A DNA stretch of 64,000 nt from Halomonas getboli (GTDB lineage Bacteria; Pseudomonadota; Gammaproteobacteria; Pseudomonadales; Halomonadaceae), in the NCBI RefSeq assembly GCF_023094245.1, contig NZ_JALMEW010000003.1, positions 363,847 to 427,846 of the forward strand, given 5' to 3'. Of the stretch, positions 17,697 through 25,977 are shown piece by piece. A model generated the notes under the pieces. That model saw only the letters and a program-made list of their open reading frames with translations, ran no database searches and had not been told where the DNA came from. The stretch's first letter is position 1; each line of letters opens with the position of its first letter. The position numbers and the translations under genes were made by a program.

Positions 17697-17825
17697 GGCA
17701 TCCTCGCGTCGACGATGGCGGTCGTTAGCGACCTGAATATGAGCCATCGATGATAAGGCGAACGAGCAGAGGGGGCCAGACGAGAACCGCCCCCCGGATG
17801 AGTCGCCGCGACACGGCGATCCCCC

Positions 17826-17835
17826 GGGGGGGGGG
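17826..17835. repeat. G10 homopolymer next to the BCCT gene
   Basis: A run of five C then ten G (17821-17835) lies 20 nt beyond the minus-strand stop of the BCCT carrier. Such tracts are hypermutable and also prone to sequencing error. Confidence 0.8.
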
Positions 17836-17854
17836 CATCAGCGGGTGACCGGCC

Positions 17855-19492
17855 TCAGCGCAGGGCGCGCAGCTCGCCGTTCAGCGCCTTGATGATGGTG
17901 AAGCACATCACGATCATCACCACCGAGAACGGGATCGCGGTGGCCGTGACCCCGGCCTGCAGCGCCGAGAGACCGCCGCCGATCAGCAGCACGATGGCGA
18001 TCAGGCCTTCCACCGTGGCCCAGAACATGCGCTGGGGACGCGGCGCGTCGATCTTGCCGCCGGCGGTGATGGTGTCGATCACCAGCGAGCCGGAGTCCGA
18101 CGAGGTGACGAAGAAGATCAGCGCCAGGATGATGCCCAGGGTCGACATCAGGCCCGACAGCGGCAGCTCGTTGAGCATGCCGAACAGCGACAGTTCGGGG
18201 CTGTAGTTGTCGATCACGTATTCCTTGACCAGGCTGCCGGCCGGGTTGGCATAGAGCTGGTCGAGGGCCGTGGCGCCGAACACGCCCATCCAGATGAAGA
18301 TGAACAGGCTCGGGATCAGCAGCACGCAGATCACGAATTCACGCACCGTGCGGCCGCGGGAGACGCGGGCGATGAACATGCCGACGAACGGCGCCCAGCT
18401 GACCCACCAGGCCCAGTAGAAGATGGTCCAGGACTGGCGATAGGCGTCGTCCTCGCGGCCGAAGGGCGCCGACAGCGGGAGGAACTCGGTGACGTAGGTC
18501 TCGAGGCCGGTCCAGAAGCCGCTGATGGCCGCCAGGGTCGGGCCGGCGAACAGCACGAAGAAGAAGAACAGCACGGCCATCAGCATGTTGAGCTCGGAGA
18601 GCCGCTTCACGCCGCCGTCCAGCCCGCGCCACACCGAGACCAGCGCCACCGCGGTGACCAGGGCGATCACGACGACCTGGGTCGTGATGTTGACGTCCAG
18701 GCCGAAGACGAAGTTCATGCCGGCGTTGGCCTGCTGGGCGCCGAGGCCGAGTGAGGTGGCCAGCCCGAACAGGGTGGAGAACACCGCCAGGATGTCGATC
18801 AGGTGACCCGGCCAGCCCCACACGCGGTCGCCCAGGATCGGGAAGAACGCCGAGCGGATCGAGAACGGCAGGCCCTTGTTGTAGGTGAAGATCGACAGCG
18901 CCAGCGCCATCACCACGTAGACGGCCCAGCCGTGGATGCCCCAGTGCAGGTAGGTGCCGGCCAGGCCCATGGCGGTGGCGTCGGCGATGGCATCCGGGTT
19001 CAGCGTGCCGTCGGCGCCGAAGGGCGAGAGGGTGCCCAGCGGCGAGGAGACGTTGGCGTGATAGACCGGCTCCAGCACGCCGAAGAACAGCAGGCCGATG
19101 CCGATGCCGGCGGCGAACAGCATCGAGAACCATGACAGATAGCTGTATTCGGGCCTGGCATCGGGGCCGCCCAGCCGCACCTTGCCGTAGGGCAGCACCA
19201 CCAGCGCCAGGCTGAACACGATGAAACCGTCCACCACGATCATGAAGTAGCTGTCCAGGGTGGTGGTGGAGAAGCTGACGATGGACTGGAAGAGGCTTCC
19301 CGCGCGCTCGGGAAACAGCAGCGTGAGGACGATGAACAGGATCGAGGCCAGCGCCGAGATGGCGAAGACCCGGTTATGGATATCGAAGCCGATGGGGCCC
19401 AGGTTACCCTCGATATTGTCCTGGCCGACGGTGTAGTCCGTCTGCATGTCGCTCGACACCGTCGGTGGGGCCGGCTCGCTTGGATGGCTCAT
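17855..19492 (-). CDS. BCCT-family betaine/choline-type transporter
   Basis: 545 residues, twelve membrane spans, BCCT family. Diagnostic blocks are the glycine-rich AGIGIGLLFFGVLEP (span 5 region, about 145-160), HWGIHGWAVYVVMALALS, and NKGLPFSIRSAFFPILG. The GIGIG glycine stretch fits a sodium-coupled carrier such as BetP/BetT rather than a CaiT-type exchanger. It imports betaine, choline, carnitine or ectoine-like solutes; which one is not decidable. Start at 19492 with an AGGAG upstream. The divergent LysR gene at 19851 may regulate it. The C-terminal tail is short, so it lacks the long osmosensing tail of BetT-type members. Confidence 0.88.
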   Translation of the reverse strand: MSHPSEPAPPTVSSDMQTDYTVGQDNIEGNLGPIGFDIHNRVFAISALASILFIVLTLLFPERAGSLFQSIVSFSTTTLDSYFMIVVDGFIVFSLALVVLPYGKVRLGGPDARPEYSYLSWFSMLFAAGIGIGLLFFGVLEPVYHANVSSPLGTLSPFGADGTLNPDAIADATAMGLAGTYLHWGIHGWAVYVVMALALSIFTYNKGLPFSIRSAFFPILGDRVWGWPGHLIDILAVFSTLFGLATSLGLGAQQANAGMNFVFGLDVNITTQVVVIALVTAVALVSVWRGLDGGVKRLSELNMLMAVLFFFFVLFAGPTLAAISGFWTGLETYVTEFLPLSAPFGREDDAYRQSWTIFYWAWWVSWAPFVGMFIARVSRGRTVREFVICVLLIPSLFIFIWMGVFGATALDQLYANPAGSLVKEYVIDNYSPELSLFGMLNELPLSGLMSTLGIILALIFFVTSSDSGSLVIDTITAGGKIDAPRPQRMFWATVEGLIAIVLLIGGGLSALQAGVTATAIPFSVVMIVMCFTIIKALNGELRALR

Positions 19493-19850
19493 GGGAGAGT
19501 GCTCCTGCGGATAGGGGAGGAGGAATGGCGGAGCGCGTCTCTCGACGCCTCCGACGGCATGGCGCTGGTCGGCCATGCGGGGGCGTGATGCTTGTCGCGT
19601 TGTGTCATGGAGCGCGCTCCCTCGTGGAAAAGATGGCGGGCCCGGCAACGGGCCGGGCGCTGCCGGTTCAGGCCGGGTGGGCGCCGCGGCGTGCGGCCGT
19701 CCGGCATGAGCCCTGGCTCAGGCTCGGCGCGGCGGCCTCGAGGCGGCTCCAGGCTACATCCTAGCCCGGTCTGGCAGCGGCGAAAGTCTCACAGCTAATA
19801 TCAGACCCTGTAAACTCGCTGATTTATTATGTTTCGTATTAGGACGGCTA
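19493..19850. promoter_or_regulatory. Divergent promoter region, BCCT gene and LysR gene
   Basis: 358 nt without a gene. The part nearest the LysR start is AT-rich and holds a partial dyad, ctaatatcag (19795-19804) facing ctgatttatt (19818-19827), a plausible LysR site. Nothing else recognised. Confidence 0.4.
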
Positions 19851-20756
19851 ATGGCTTTGATGGATAGGCGAGTGTCACCCGACGGCCTGCGGGTGTTCGA
19901 GGTGGCCGCTCGCCAGCTGAGTTTCACCGCCGCGGCGCGGGAGCTGCGCTCGACCCAGTCGGCGGTCAGCCAGCGGGTGCGTGCCCTGGAGGAGGCGCTC
20001 GACCTGACGCTGTTCGACCGCGTGCATCGCGGCGTGCGCCTCACCGACGCCGGCCAGCTGCTGTTCGAGGCCGTCCAGCAGGGCTTTGCGACCATCGACC
20101 GGACCATCGACCGCCTGCAGCAGCATCAGCGCAACCCGCGCCTCAACATTCTCACCGACTTCTCGCTGGCGACGTACTGGCTGATGCCGCGGCTGCCGGA
20201 TTTTCGCCAGCGACACCCGGATATCGACGTGCGCCTCCAGACCAATCAGGGCGTGTTCGACTGGCAGGGGCAGGAGGCCGATATCGCCATCGTGCTCGGC
20301 GAGGGGCGCGATCTGGAGGGCGCGATGCGGCTGCTGGACGAGGAGGTGTTCCCGGTCTGCAGCCCGGCGTTTCTGGACCGGCACGGGCCGATCGACGGCC
20401 TGGCCCGGCTGGGCGAGGTACCGCTGCTGACGCTGACCGCCGATCAGGGGCAGCGCTGGATGGACTGGCCCGGCTATTTTGCCCGCCTGGGCGGCCGGGT
20501 GCAGCCGGCGCCGTCGGAGCTGATCTTCAACAACTATCCGCTGCTGGTGCAGGCGGCCATTGCCGGCCAGGGGGTGGCGCTGGGCTGGCGCGGGCTGGTC
20601 GACGACCTGCTCGAGCGCGGCATGCTGGTGGGGCTCGAGGGGCTCTCGCTGAGCACCTCCAACGGCTATGGCGTGATCGACGTGCATCCGGAGGACCATC
20701 GCGCCGCCAAGCGGGCCTTCCTGAATTGGGTGAAGTCACGGCGCAGCCGGCCGTGA
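19851..20756 (+). CDS. LysR-family regulator, GcvA-like
   Basis: 301 residues. N-terminal helix-turn-helix (LSFTAAARELRSTQSAVSQR, about residues 22-41) and a LysR effector domain ending near residue 295. GcvA/AmpR-like subgroup. It is divergent to the BCCT carrier, so control of osmolyte uptake is the natural guess, but unproven. It is followed by a strong bidirectional terminator 8 nt after its stop. Confidence 0.85.
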   Translation: MALMDRRVSPDGLRVFEVAARQLSFTAAARELRSTQSAVSQRVRALEEALDLTLFDRVHRGVRLTDAGQLLFEAVQQGFATIDRTIDRLQQHQRNPRLNILTDFSLATYWLMPRLPDFRQRHPDIDVRLQTNQGVFDWQGQEADIAIVLGEGRDLEGAMRLLDEEVFPVCSPAFLDRHGPIDGLARLGEVPLLTLTADQGQRWMDWPGYFARLGGRVQPAPSELIFNNYPLLVQAAIAGQGVALGWRGLVDDLLERGMLVGLEGLSLSTSNGYGVIDVHPEDHRAAKRAFLNWVKSRRSRP

Positions 20757-20763
20757 CACGAAA

Positions 20764-20785
20764 AACCCCGGCCTTGGCCGGGGTT
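20764..20785. terminator. Bidirectional terminator between LysR gene and acidic repeat gene
   Basis: AACCCCGGCC-TT-GGCCGGGGTT is a perfect 10-bp stem. The A-run on its left gives a T-run for the minus-strand gene; it also ends the LysR transcript. Confidence 0.8.
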
Positions 20786-20820
20786 CGCTGGGCATTCGCC
20801 TTCCTTGGTCTGCGCGACCC

Positions 20821-21129
20821 TCAGTCCTCGGGGTCGTTGGCAGAATCCACGCCGCCTTCGACAGCCATGTCGTCGGCAACGCTGCCTTCAGCATGAGTGG
20901 CGGCTTCCTGCGAGGGATCGTTGGCGCTATCCGTGCCCCCCTCCTCGACGATGGCTTCGTCGCTCATGGCGCCGTCATGACCTTCCATGGTCGCATGCTC
21001 CACGTCATTGGCGCTGTCGACGCCGTTGTCGGGAGCCATCTCATCTTCCTCGTGATGCGCCGCCAGAGCGGAGCCTGAGAGCATCATCAGTGCGCTAAGG
21101 GTGAGGGCAGCAGTCGCATTGCGTTTCAT
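20821..21129 (-). CDS. Small secreted acidic repeat protein, unknown function
   Basis: 102 residues with no family I recognise. It begins with a signal peptide (MKRNATAALTLSALMMLSGS, cleavage probably after SALA at about residue 23). The mature part is strongly acidic and contains three copies of a GxDSAND repeat: NGVDSANDVEHA, GGTDSANDPSQEA and GGVDSANDPED, the last at the C-terminus. It has almost no hydrophobic residues and is probably disordered in the periplasm. GAGAGG lies about 7 nt before the chosen ATG; an upstream in-frame ATG at 21222 would bury the signal peptide. Asp-rich repeats could bind cations, but that is speculation. Confidence 0.7.
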   Translation of the reverse strand: MKRNATAALTLSALMMLSGSALAAHHEEDEMAPDNGVDSANDVEHATMEGHDGAMSDEAIVEEGGTDSANDPSQEAATHAEGSVADDMAVEGGVDSANDPED

Positions 21130-21256
21130 GGTGTACCTCTCGTCCGTCGATGGGCGTGATAGGCATCCGTGCGTTTCATCGAATGCTATACAAAACCTAT
21201 GCAAAAAATGGCTAATACGCAAGTCTTGTCTCGAATATTCGGCACCGAAACGACAG

Positions 21257-21278
21257 AACCCCGGCCGTGGCCGGGGTT
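21257..21278 (-). terminator. Terminator of the glcDEFG operon
   Basis: AACCCCGGCC-GT-GGCCGGGGTT, a perfect 10-bp stem 28 nt beyond the glcG stop. It differs from the hairpin at 20764-20785 only in the loop. Confidence 0.75.
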
Positions 21279-21305
21279 CCGAGGCAACACGCGGGGCGTG
21301 CGAGA

Positions 21306-21707
21306 TCAGGCCACCGCGGCCACCGCGGCCTTGGCGATCTGCACGTCCTGGTCGGGCTTGACGCCGGAGATACCGACGCTGCCGGCCACCTGACCGTCGA
21401 CGAGGACCGGTACGCCGCCGGCCAGCAGGGCCTGCATCGGCGCGGTGACGAAGGCGGTGCGGCCGTTGTTGATCATGTCCTCGAAGGCCTGGGTCTCCTT
21501 GCGGCCGATAGAGGCGTTGCGCGCCTTCTCGCTGGCGACGCCGGCGCTGAAGGGCGGTGCGCCGTCCATGCGGCGCAGGCCGAGCAGGTGGCCGCCGTCG
21601 TCGGCCACGGCGATGGTCACGGCCCAGCCGTTGGCCTCGGCTTCCTTCTGGCCCGCGTCGAGCAGGGCGTTGACATCGTCCAGGGTCAGTACAGCTTTTG
21701 TTTGCAT
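21306..21707 (-). CDS. glcG: GlcG/HbpS family protein of the glycolate operon
   Basis: 133 residues (E. coli GlcG 134), a single GlcG/HbpS domain with the typical AVADDGGHLLGLRRMDGAPP and AGGVPVLVDGQVAGSVGISG blocks. The protein has no signal peptide here, unlike secreted HbpS. Its role in glycolate metabolism is unknown; relatives bind haem or cobalamin-related cofactors. It is last in the glcD-glcE-glcF-glcG operon, 59 nt after glcF, with its own AGAGGAAA ribosome site. Confidence 0.85.
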   Translation of the reverse strand: MQTKAVLTLDDVNALLDAGQKEAEANGWAVTIAVADDGGHLLGLRRMDGAPPFSAGVASEKARNASIGRKETQAFEDMINNGRTAFVTAPMQALLAGGVPVLVDGQVAGSVGISGVKPDQDVQIAKAAVAAVA

Positions 21708-21766
21708 GGTAATTTCCTCTTCTCTATGACTTCTTGTAAGTGAGAAACGCCGAGTCGCGCCGATGA

Positions 21767-23008
21767 TCACGCCAGCGCCTCGTCCACGATCTCGATCCAG
21801 TGCCTGACCGGAGTGCGGCCGGCGCCGTTCAGATGCGTCTGGCAGCCGATGTTGGCCGTCGCGATCACCTCCGGATCGCCGGCCTCCAGGGCGTCGAGCT
21901 TGTTGTCGCGCAGCTCGGTGGCGAGCTCTGGCTGGGTCACCGAGTAGGTGCCGGCCGAGCCGCAGCACAGGTGCGCGTCCTGCACCGGGGTCAGCGAGAA
22001 GCCGAGCCGGGCCAGCACGGCATCGACGCTGCCGCCGAGCTTCTGGGCGTGCTGCAGAGTGCAGGGGCAGTGGAAGGCCAGGCGCTTGTGTTCGCGCAGC
22101 GTCAACGGCTCGAGGTCCTCGTCGCGCAGGATCTCCACCAGGTCCTTGGCCAGGGCGCTGATGCGCGCGGCCTTGTCGGCGTAGTCGGGGTCGTCGGCCA
22201 GCACCTCGCCGTATTCCTTGACCATGGCGCCGCAGCCGCTGGCGGTCTGCACGATGGCCTCCACTCCGGCCTCGCCCTCTTTGTCGATATGGGGCCACCA
22301 GGCGTCGATGTTGGCGCGCATCCGCGAGCGGCCGGCGTCCTGGGCGTTCAAGTGATAGTCGATGGCGCCGCAGCAGCCGGCCTCCGGGGCCGGGGTCAGG
22401 CCGATGCCGAGGCGGTCGAGCACCCGGGCGGTGGCGGCGTTGGTGTTGGGCGAGAGCCCCGGCTGCACGCAGCCCTCGAGGATCAGCATCTGACGTTCAT
22501 GACGCTTGCCTTCGGGGCGCTTGCCGGCATCCACCGGCGCCGGCGGCATCTTGTCGCGCAGGGTGCCGGGCACCAGCGGGCGGAAGGTCTGGCCGAGCTT
22601 GAGCAGCGCCTGGAAGCGGGCCGGCTCGACCAGCACCTTGCGCAGGCCGAAGCGCAGGGCGCGCTCGGCGGCGGGACGCGGCACCCGGCGCTCGATCTCG
22701 GCGCGGCCGATGTCGAGCAGCTTGTGGTATTCCACCCCGGACGGGCAGGTGGTCTCGCAGTTGCGGCAGGTCAGGCAGCGGTCCAGGTGCAGCCGGGTCT
22801 CCTCGGTGACGACGTCGTCCTCGGGGTTCTCCAGCATCTGCTTCATCAGATAGATGCGTCCACGGGGGCCGTCGCGCTCGTCGCCCAGCAGCTGGTAGGT
22901 GGGACAGGTGGCGTTGCAGAAACCGCAGTGCACGCAGGTGCGCAGCACCCGGTCGGCCTCGCGGATGTGCGGCTGTTCGAGATCCTGTTCGGTGAAGTGC
23001 GTCTGCAT
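21767..23008 (-). CDS. glcF: Glycolate oxidase iron-sulfur subunit GlcF
   Basis: 413 residues. Two 4Fe-4S ferredoxin motifs near the N-terminus, Cys25-x2-Cys28-x2-Cys31-x3-Cys35 and Cys78-x2-Cys81-x2-Cys84-x3-Cys88, followed by two CCG domains (GCCGAIDYHL and LCCGSAGTYS) that bind a further cluster. GlcF carries electrons from the GlcD/GlcE flavins to the membrane quinone pool as glycolate is oxidised to glyoxylate. The gene starts 1 nt after the glcE stop, indicating tight coupling. Confidence 0.92.
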   Translation of the reverse strand: MQTHFTEQDLEQPHIREADRVLRTCVHCGFCNATCPTYQLLGDERDGPRGRIYLMKQMLENPEDDVVTEETRLHLDRCLTCRNCETTCPSGVEYHKLLDIGRAEIERRVPRPAAERALRFGLRKVLVEPARFQALLKLGQTFRPLVPGTLRDKMPPAPVDAGKRPEGKRHERQMLILEGCVQPGLSPNTNAATARVLDRLGIGLTPAPEAGCCGAIDYHLNAQDAGRSRMRANIDAWWPHIDKEGEAGVEAIVQTASGCGAMVKEYGEVLADDPDYADKAARISALAKDLVEILRDEDLEPLTLREHKRLAFHCPCTLQHAQKLGGSVDAVLARLGFSLTPVQDAHLCCGSAGTYSVTQPELATELRDNKLDALEAGDPEVIATANIGCQTHLNGAGRTPVRHWIEIVDEALA

Positions 23009-23009
23009 G

Positions 23010-24095
23010 TCAGAGCTCCGCGTAGAGTCGGCCTGGATTGAAGATCCCCTTCGGGTCCAGCTCGGCCTTGAGGCGGCGGTGATACTTGAGCATCACCTCG
23101 GGCAGCGGCGTGAAGGGCTCGGCGGCGCCCGGGGTCAGGCAGGTGGCGTGTCCGCCGGCGGTGGCGCAGGCCTCGCGCAGGGCCGCGGCGGGCAGCTCGG
23201 TCCTGAGCCAGCGCTGGGCACCGGCCCAGTCGTGGAGCATGGCCTGCTCGTCGAGGCCGTCGGCCTCGAGCCTGGCGCGCTGGGGCAGCGAGATGCGCCA
23301 CAGCGGGCGGTCGTCATCGCCGCCGAACAGCGGCAGGCGCTGCTCGCGCAGGTCGTCCCAGAAACCGGCATCCAGGTCCTCGCCGCCGAGGCGCTCTCGG
23401 GTGGCGGCCACCGAGCCGGGGCCGCCTTCGAGGCGCAGGTGCAGGGCGCCGTCCTGCCAGGCGGCGGCGGTCAGCGGCAGCGGATGGCGGCCCCATTCGG
23501 CGAGGCGTTCGCGGGCCTCGTCAAGCGGCATCTCGAGGCGCAGGCCGTGGCTGGAGGAGGGGCGCGGCAGCACCTTGAGCGTGACCTCGGTGAGCAGCCC
23601 CAGGCCGCCCTGGGCGCCGACCATCAGCCGCGACAGATCGTAGCCGGCGACGTTCTTCATCACCTCGCCGCCGAAGCGCTGCTCGTCGCCGGTGTGGGTG
23701 ATGACCCGGGCGCCGAGCACGAAGTCGCGCACCGCACCGGCCCAGGGGCGGCGCGGGCCGGAGAGCCCGGCGGCGACCGTGCCGCCGACGGTGGCGGCGT
23801 CGCCGAAGTGGGGTGGCTCGAAGGGCAGCATCTGGCCGTTCTCGGCCAGCGCCGCTTCCAGCTCGGCCAGCGGGGTGCCGGCGCGCACCGAGACGATCAG
23901 CTCCACCGGGTCGTAGCCGGTGATGCCGCGGTGCTCGCGGGTTGAGAGCACCTCGCCCTCGACGGCGCGGCCATAGAAGGCCTTGGTGTCACCGCCGACG
24001 ATGCGCAGCGCCGTGCCCGCGGCGTTGGCCTGGCGGACGCGCTCGCCCAGCTCGGTGCTGACGTCCCGGTCTTGCGGGGATGTGGGTGTGGCCAT
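23010..24095 (-). CDS. glcE: Glycolate oxidase FAD-binding subunit GlcE
   Basis: 361 residues with an FAD_binding_4 (PCMH) domain: GGDTKAFYG near the N-terminus and FGDAATVGGTVAAGLSGPRR near residue 100. GlcE pairs with GlcD and GlcF in membrane-bound glycolate dehydrogenase. The start at 24095 is preferred because GAGGA lies about 7 nt before it; the ATG at 24101 touches the ribosome site. The glcD stop is only 9 nt upstream of this start. Confidence 0.9.
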   Translation of the reverse strand: MATPTSPQDRDVSTELGERVRQANAAGTALRIVGGDTKAFYGRAVEGEVLSTREHRGITGYDPVELIVSVRAGTPLAELEAALAENGQMLPFEPPHFGDAATVGGTVAAGLSGPRRPWAGAVRDFVLGARVITHTGDEQRFGGEVMKNVAGYDLSRLMVGAQGGLGLLTEVTLKVLPRPSSSHGLRLEMPLDEARERLAEWGRHPLPLTAAAWQDGALHLRLEGGPGSVAATRERLGGEDLDAGFWDDLREQRLPLFGGDDDRPLWRISLPQRARLEADGLDEQAMLHDWAGAQRWLRTELPAAALREACATAGGHATCLTPGAAEPFTPLPEVMLKYHRRLKAELDPKGIFNPGRLYAEL

Positions 24096-24104
24096 GATCA
24101 TTCC

Positions 24105-25604
24105 TCAAAAACGGGGCAGCTCGGGATGCGGCAGCTCGCCGCCGTGCACGTGCATGGCGCCGAACTCGGCGCAGCGCGCCAGGGTCGGGATGTTCTTGCC
24201 CGGGTTGAGCAGGCCCTCGGGGTCGAAGGCTGCCTTCACCGCGTGGAAGGTGGTCAGCTCGTCGCTGCCGAACTGGGCGCACATCTGGTTGATCTTCTCG
24301 CGGCCCACGCCGTGCTCGCCGGTGATCGAGCCGCCGGCTTCGACGCACAGCTCGAGGATCTTGCCGCCCAGCGCCTCGGCTTGCTCGAGCTCGCCCTCGC
24401 GGTTGGCATCGAACAGGATCAGCGGGTGCATGTTGCCGTCGCCGGCGTGGAAGACGTTGGCCACCTTCAGCCCGTAGGCGTCGGACAGGTCGCTGATGCC
24501 CTGCAGCACGCGGGGCAGCTCGCGGCGCGGGATGGTGCCGTCCATGCAGTAATAGTCCGGCGACATGCGGCCCACCGCGGGGAAGGCGTTCTTGCGCCCG
24601 GCCCAGAAGCGGGCGCGCTCGGCCTCGTCGCGGGCCTGCTGGATGTCGGTGGCGCCGGCCTTCTCGAGCACCTCGCGGACCCGGTCGACGTCGTCGTCGA
24701 CGTCGGCTTCCACGCCGTCCAGTTCGCACAGCAGGATGGCCTCGGCCTCGACCGGATAGCCGGCGTGGATGAAGTCCTCGGCGGCGCGGATCGCCAGGTT
24801 GTCCATCATCTCCAGCCCGCCGGGAATGATACCGGCGGCGATGATGTCGCCCACGGCGCGGCCGGCCTTGCCCACGTCGTCGAAGCTGGCCATCAGCACC
24901 TTGGTGGTCTCGGGCTTGGGCAGCAGCTTGACGGTGATCTCGGTGACCACGCCGAGCATGCCCTCCGAGCCGTTGAACAGCGCCAGCAGGTCGAAGCCCG
25001 GGGCGTCCAGCGCCTCGCTGCCGAGGGTCATGCGTTCGCCCTCGATGGTGAGGATCTCGACCTTCATCACGTTGTGCACGGTCAGGCCGTACTTGAGACA
25101 GTGCACGCCGCCGGCGTTCTCCGCCACGTTGCCGCCGATCGAGCAGGCGATCTGGGAGGAGGGGTCCGGCGCGTAGTATAGCCCGTGGGGCGCGGCGGCC
25201 TCGGAGATGGCCAGGTTGCGCACGCCGGGCTGGACGCGGGCGATGCGGGCATCGGGGTCGATCTCGAGGATGCGCTTGAAGCGCGACATCACCAGCAGCA
25301 CGCCCTGCTCCAGCGGCAGGGCACCGCCGGAGAGGCCGGTGCCGGCACCGCGGGTGACCACCGGCACGCCCAGTGCCCGGCAGCCCTTGAGCAGCGCTTC
25401 GACCTGCTCGAGGGTCTCGGGCAGGGCCACCAGCATCGGCATGACGCGATAGGCGGCCAGACCGTCGCATTCGAAGGGATGCAGGTCTTCCTCGCGGTGA
25501 AGCAGCGTCAGGCCGGGGGCGGCCTGCTGGAGGTGGGCAAGCACCTCCGCCTTGTCCCGGCGGGGCAGCTCGCCATCGAGTCGTGCGTCGTAGTGGATGT
25601 TCAT
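24105..25604 (-). CDS. glcD: Glycolate oxidase subunit GlcD
   Basis: 499 residues, the same length as E. coli GlcD. FAD_binding_4 domain with PVVTRGAGTGLSGGALPLE and CSIGGNVAENAGGVHCLKYG, then the FAD-oxidase C domain ending GEHGVGREKINQM and FDPEGLLNPGKN. It oxidises glycolate (and often D-lactate) to the 2-oxo acid at the inner membrane. First gene of glcDEFG. The 373-nt upstream gap carries an ATTGGT-N3-ACCAAT palindrome and a TGGAAA-type site also found at gcl, suggesting control by both 2-hydroxyacid and glyoxylate signals. Confidence 0.92.
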   Translation of the reverse strand: MNIHYDARLDGELPRRDKAEVLAHLQQAAPGLTLLHREEDLHPFECDGLAAYRVMPMLVALPETLEQVEALLKGCRALGVPVVTRGAGTGLSGGALPLEQGVLLVMSRFKRILEIDPDARIARVQPGVRNLAISEAAAPHGLYYAPDPSSQIACSIGGNVAENAGGVHCLKYGLTVHNVMKVEILTIEGERMTLGSEALDAPGFDLLALFNGSEGMLGVVTEITVKLLPKPETTKVLMASFDDVGKAGRAVGDIIAAGIIPGGLEMMDNLAIRAAEDFIHAGYPVEAEAILLCELDGVEADVDDDVDRVREVLEKAGATDIQQARDEAERARFWAGRKNAFPAVGRMSPDYYCMDGTIPRRELPRVLQGISDLSDAYGLKVANVFHAGDGNMHPLILFDANREGELEQAEALGGKILELCVEAGGSITGEHGVGREKINQMCAQFGSDELTTFHAVKAAFDPEGLLNPGKNIPTLARCAEFGAMHVHGGELPHPELPRF

Positions 25605-25667
25605 GACGGCTCCGGCTGGTGAGGCAGCGATGGCATGACAGCGATCAGAACACGCCTCGTGCGTTTG

Positions 25668-25682
25668 CAAAAATATTTTCCA
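25668..25682. promoter_or_regulatory. TGGAAA-N3-TTTCCA-like site upstream of glcD
   Basis: CAAAAA-TAT-TTTCCA, 64-78 nt before the glcD start. Thirteen bases of it (25671-25683) are identical to a stretch 33-45 nt upstream of gcl (57984-57996). Confidence 0.45.
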
Positions 25683-25797
25683 GGTTCTTACTCGTCCACG
25701 CTCCGTCGACCGCGTGAGCGGTGAGCCGCGAGGGCGACGAGGAAGGCCTGATGAGAGAACGATACGACCCGGACGGCACGGATGGCTATGTTGGGTC

Positions 25798-25812
25798 ATT
25801 GGTCATACCAAT
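25798..25812. promoter_or_regulatory. PdhR/LldR/GlcC-type operator
   Basis: ATTGGT-CAT-ACCAAT is a perfect palindrome matching the known ATTGGTnnnACCAAT operator of PdhR, LldR and GlcC regulators. It lies about 195 nt upstream of glcD. Confidence 0.65.
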
Positions 25813-25900
25813 TACCTGCAGCGGTGATGTGGCGGGCTTCAGGCAATGTCCATGGACAATCAAGGAGTTAGAGTGCGGTCTCGGGGAATGATCCGGAGAG

Positions 25901-25968
25901 GCGCCCGGCGCTCGTTAGACTAATGAACGAGGCGATCGGGCGCCTGCCCGCGGCCGTTGGCCGCGGGC
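25901..25968 (-). terminator. Two hairpins after the lactate/glycolate permease gene
   Basis: Nearest the stop, GCCCGCGGCC-GTT-GGCCGCGGGC (25946-25968) is a perfect 10-bp stem. Beyond it, GCGCCCG/CGGGCGC with inner CTCGTT/AACGAG (25901-25943) makes a second, bulged stem. No long T-run follows either. Confidence 0.5.
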
Positions 25969-25977
25969 GGGTCCGGC

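Larger units (their letters stand above)
25605..25977. promoter_or_regulatory. glcD promoter region and permease 3-prime region
   Basis: 373 nt without a gene. It contains an operator-like CAAAAA-TAT-TTTCCA (25668-25682), a PdhR/GlcC-type palindrome (25798-25812), and two hairpins after the permease gene (25901-25968). Confidence 0.55.
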
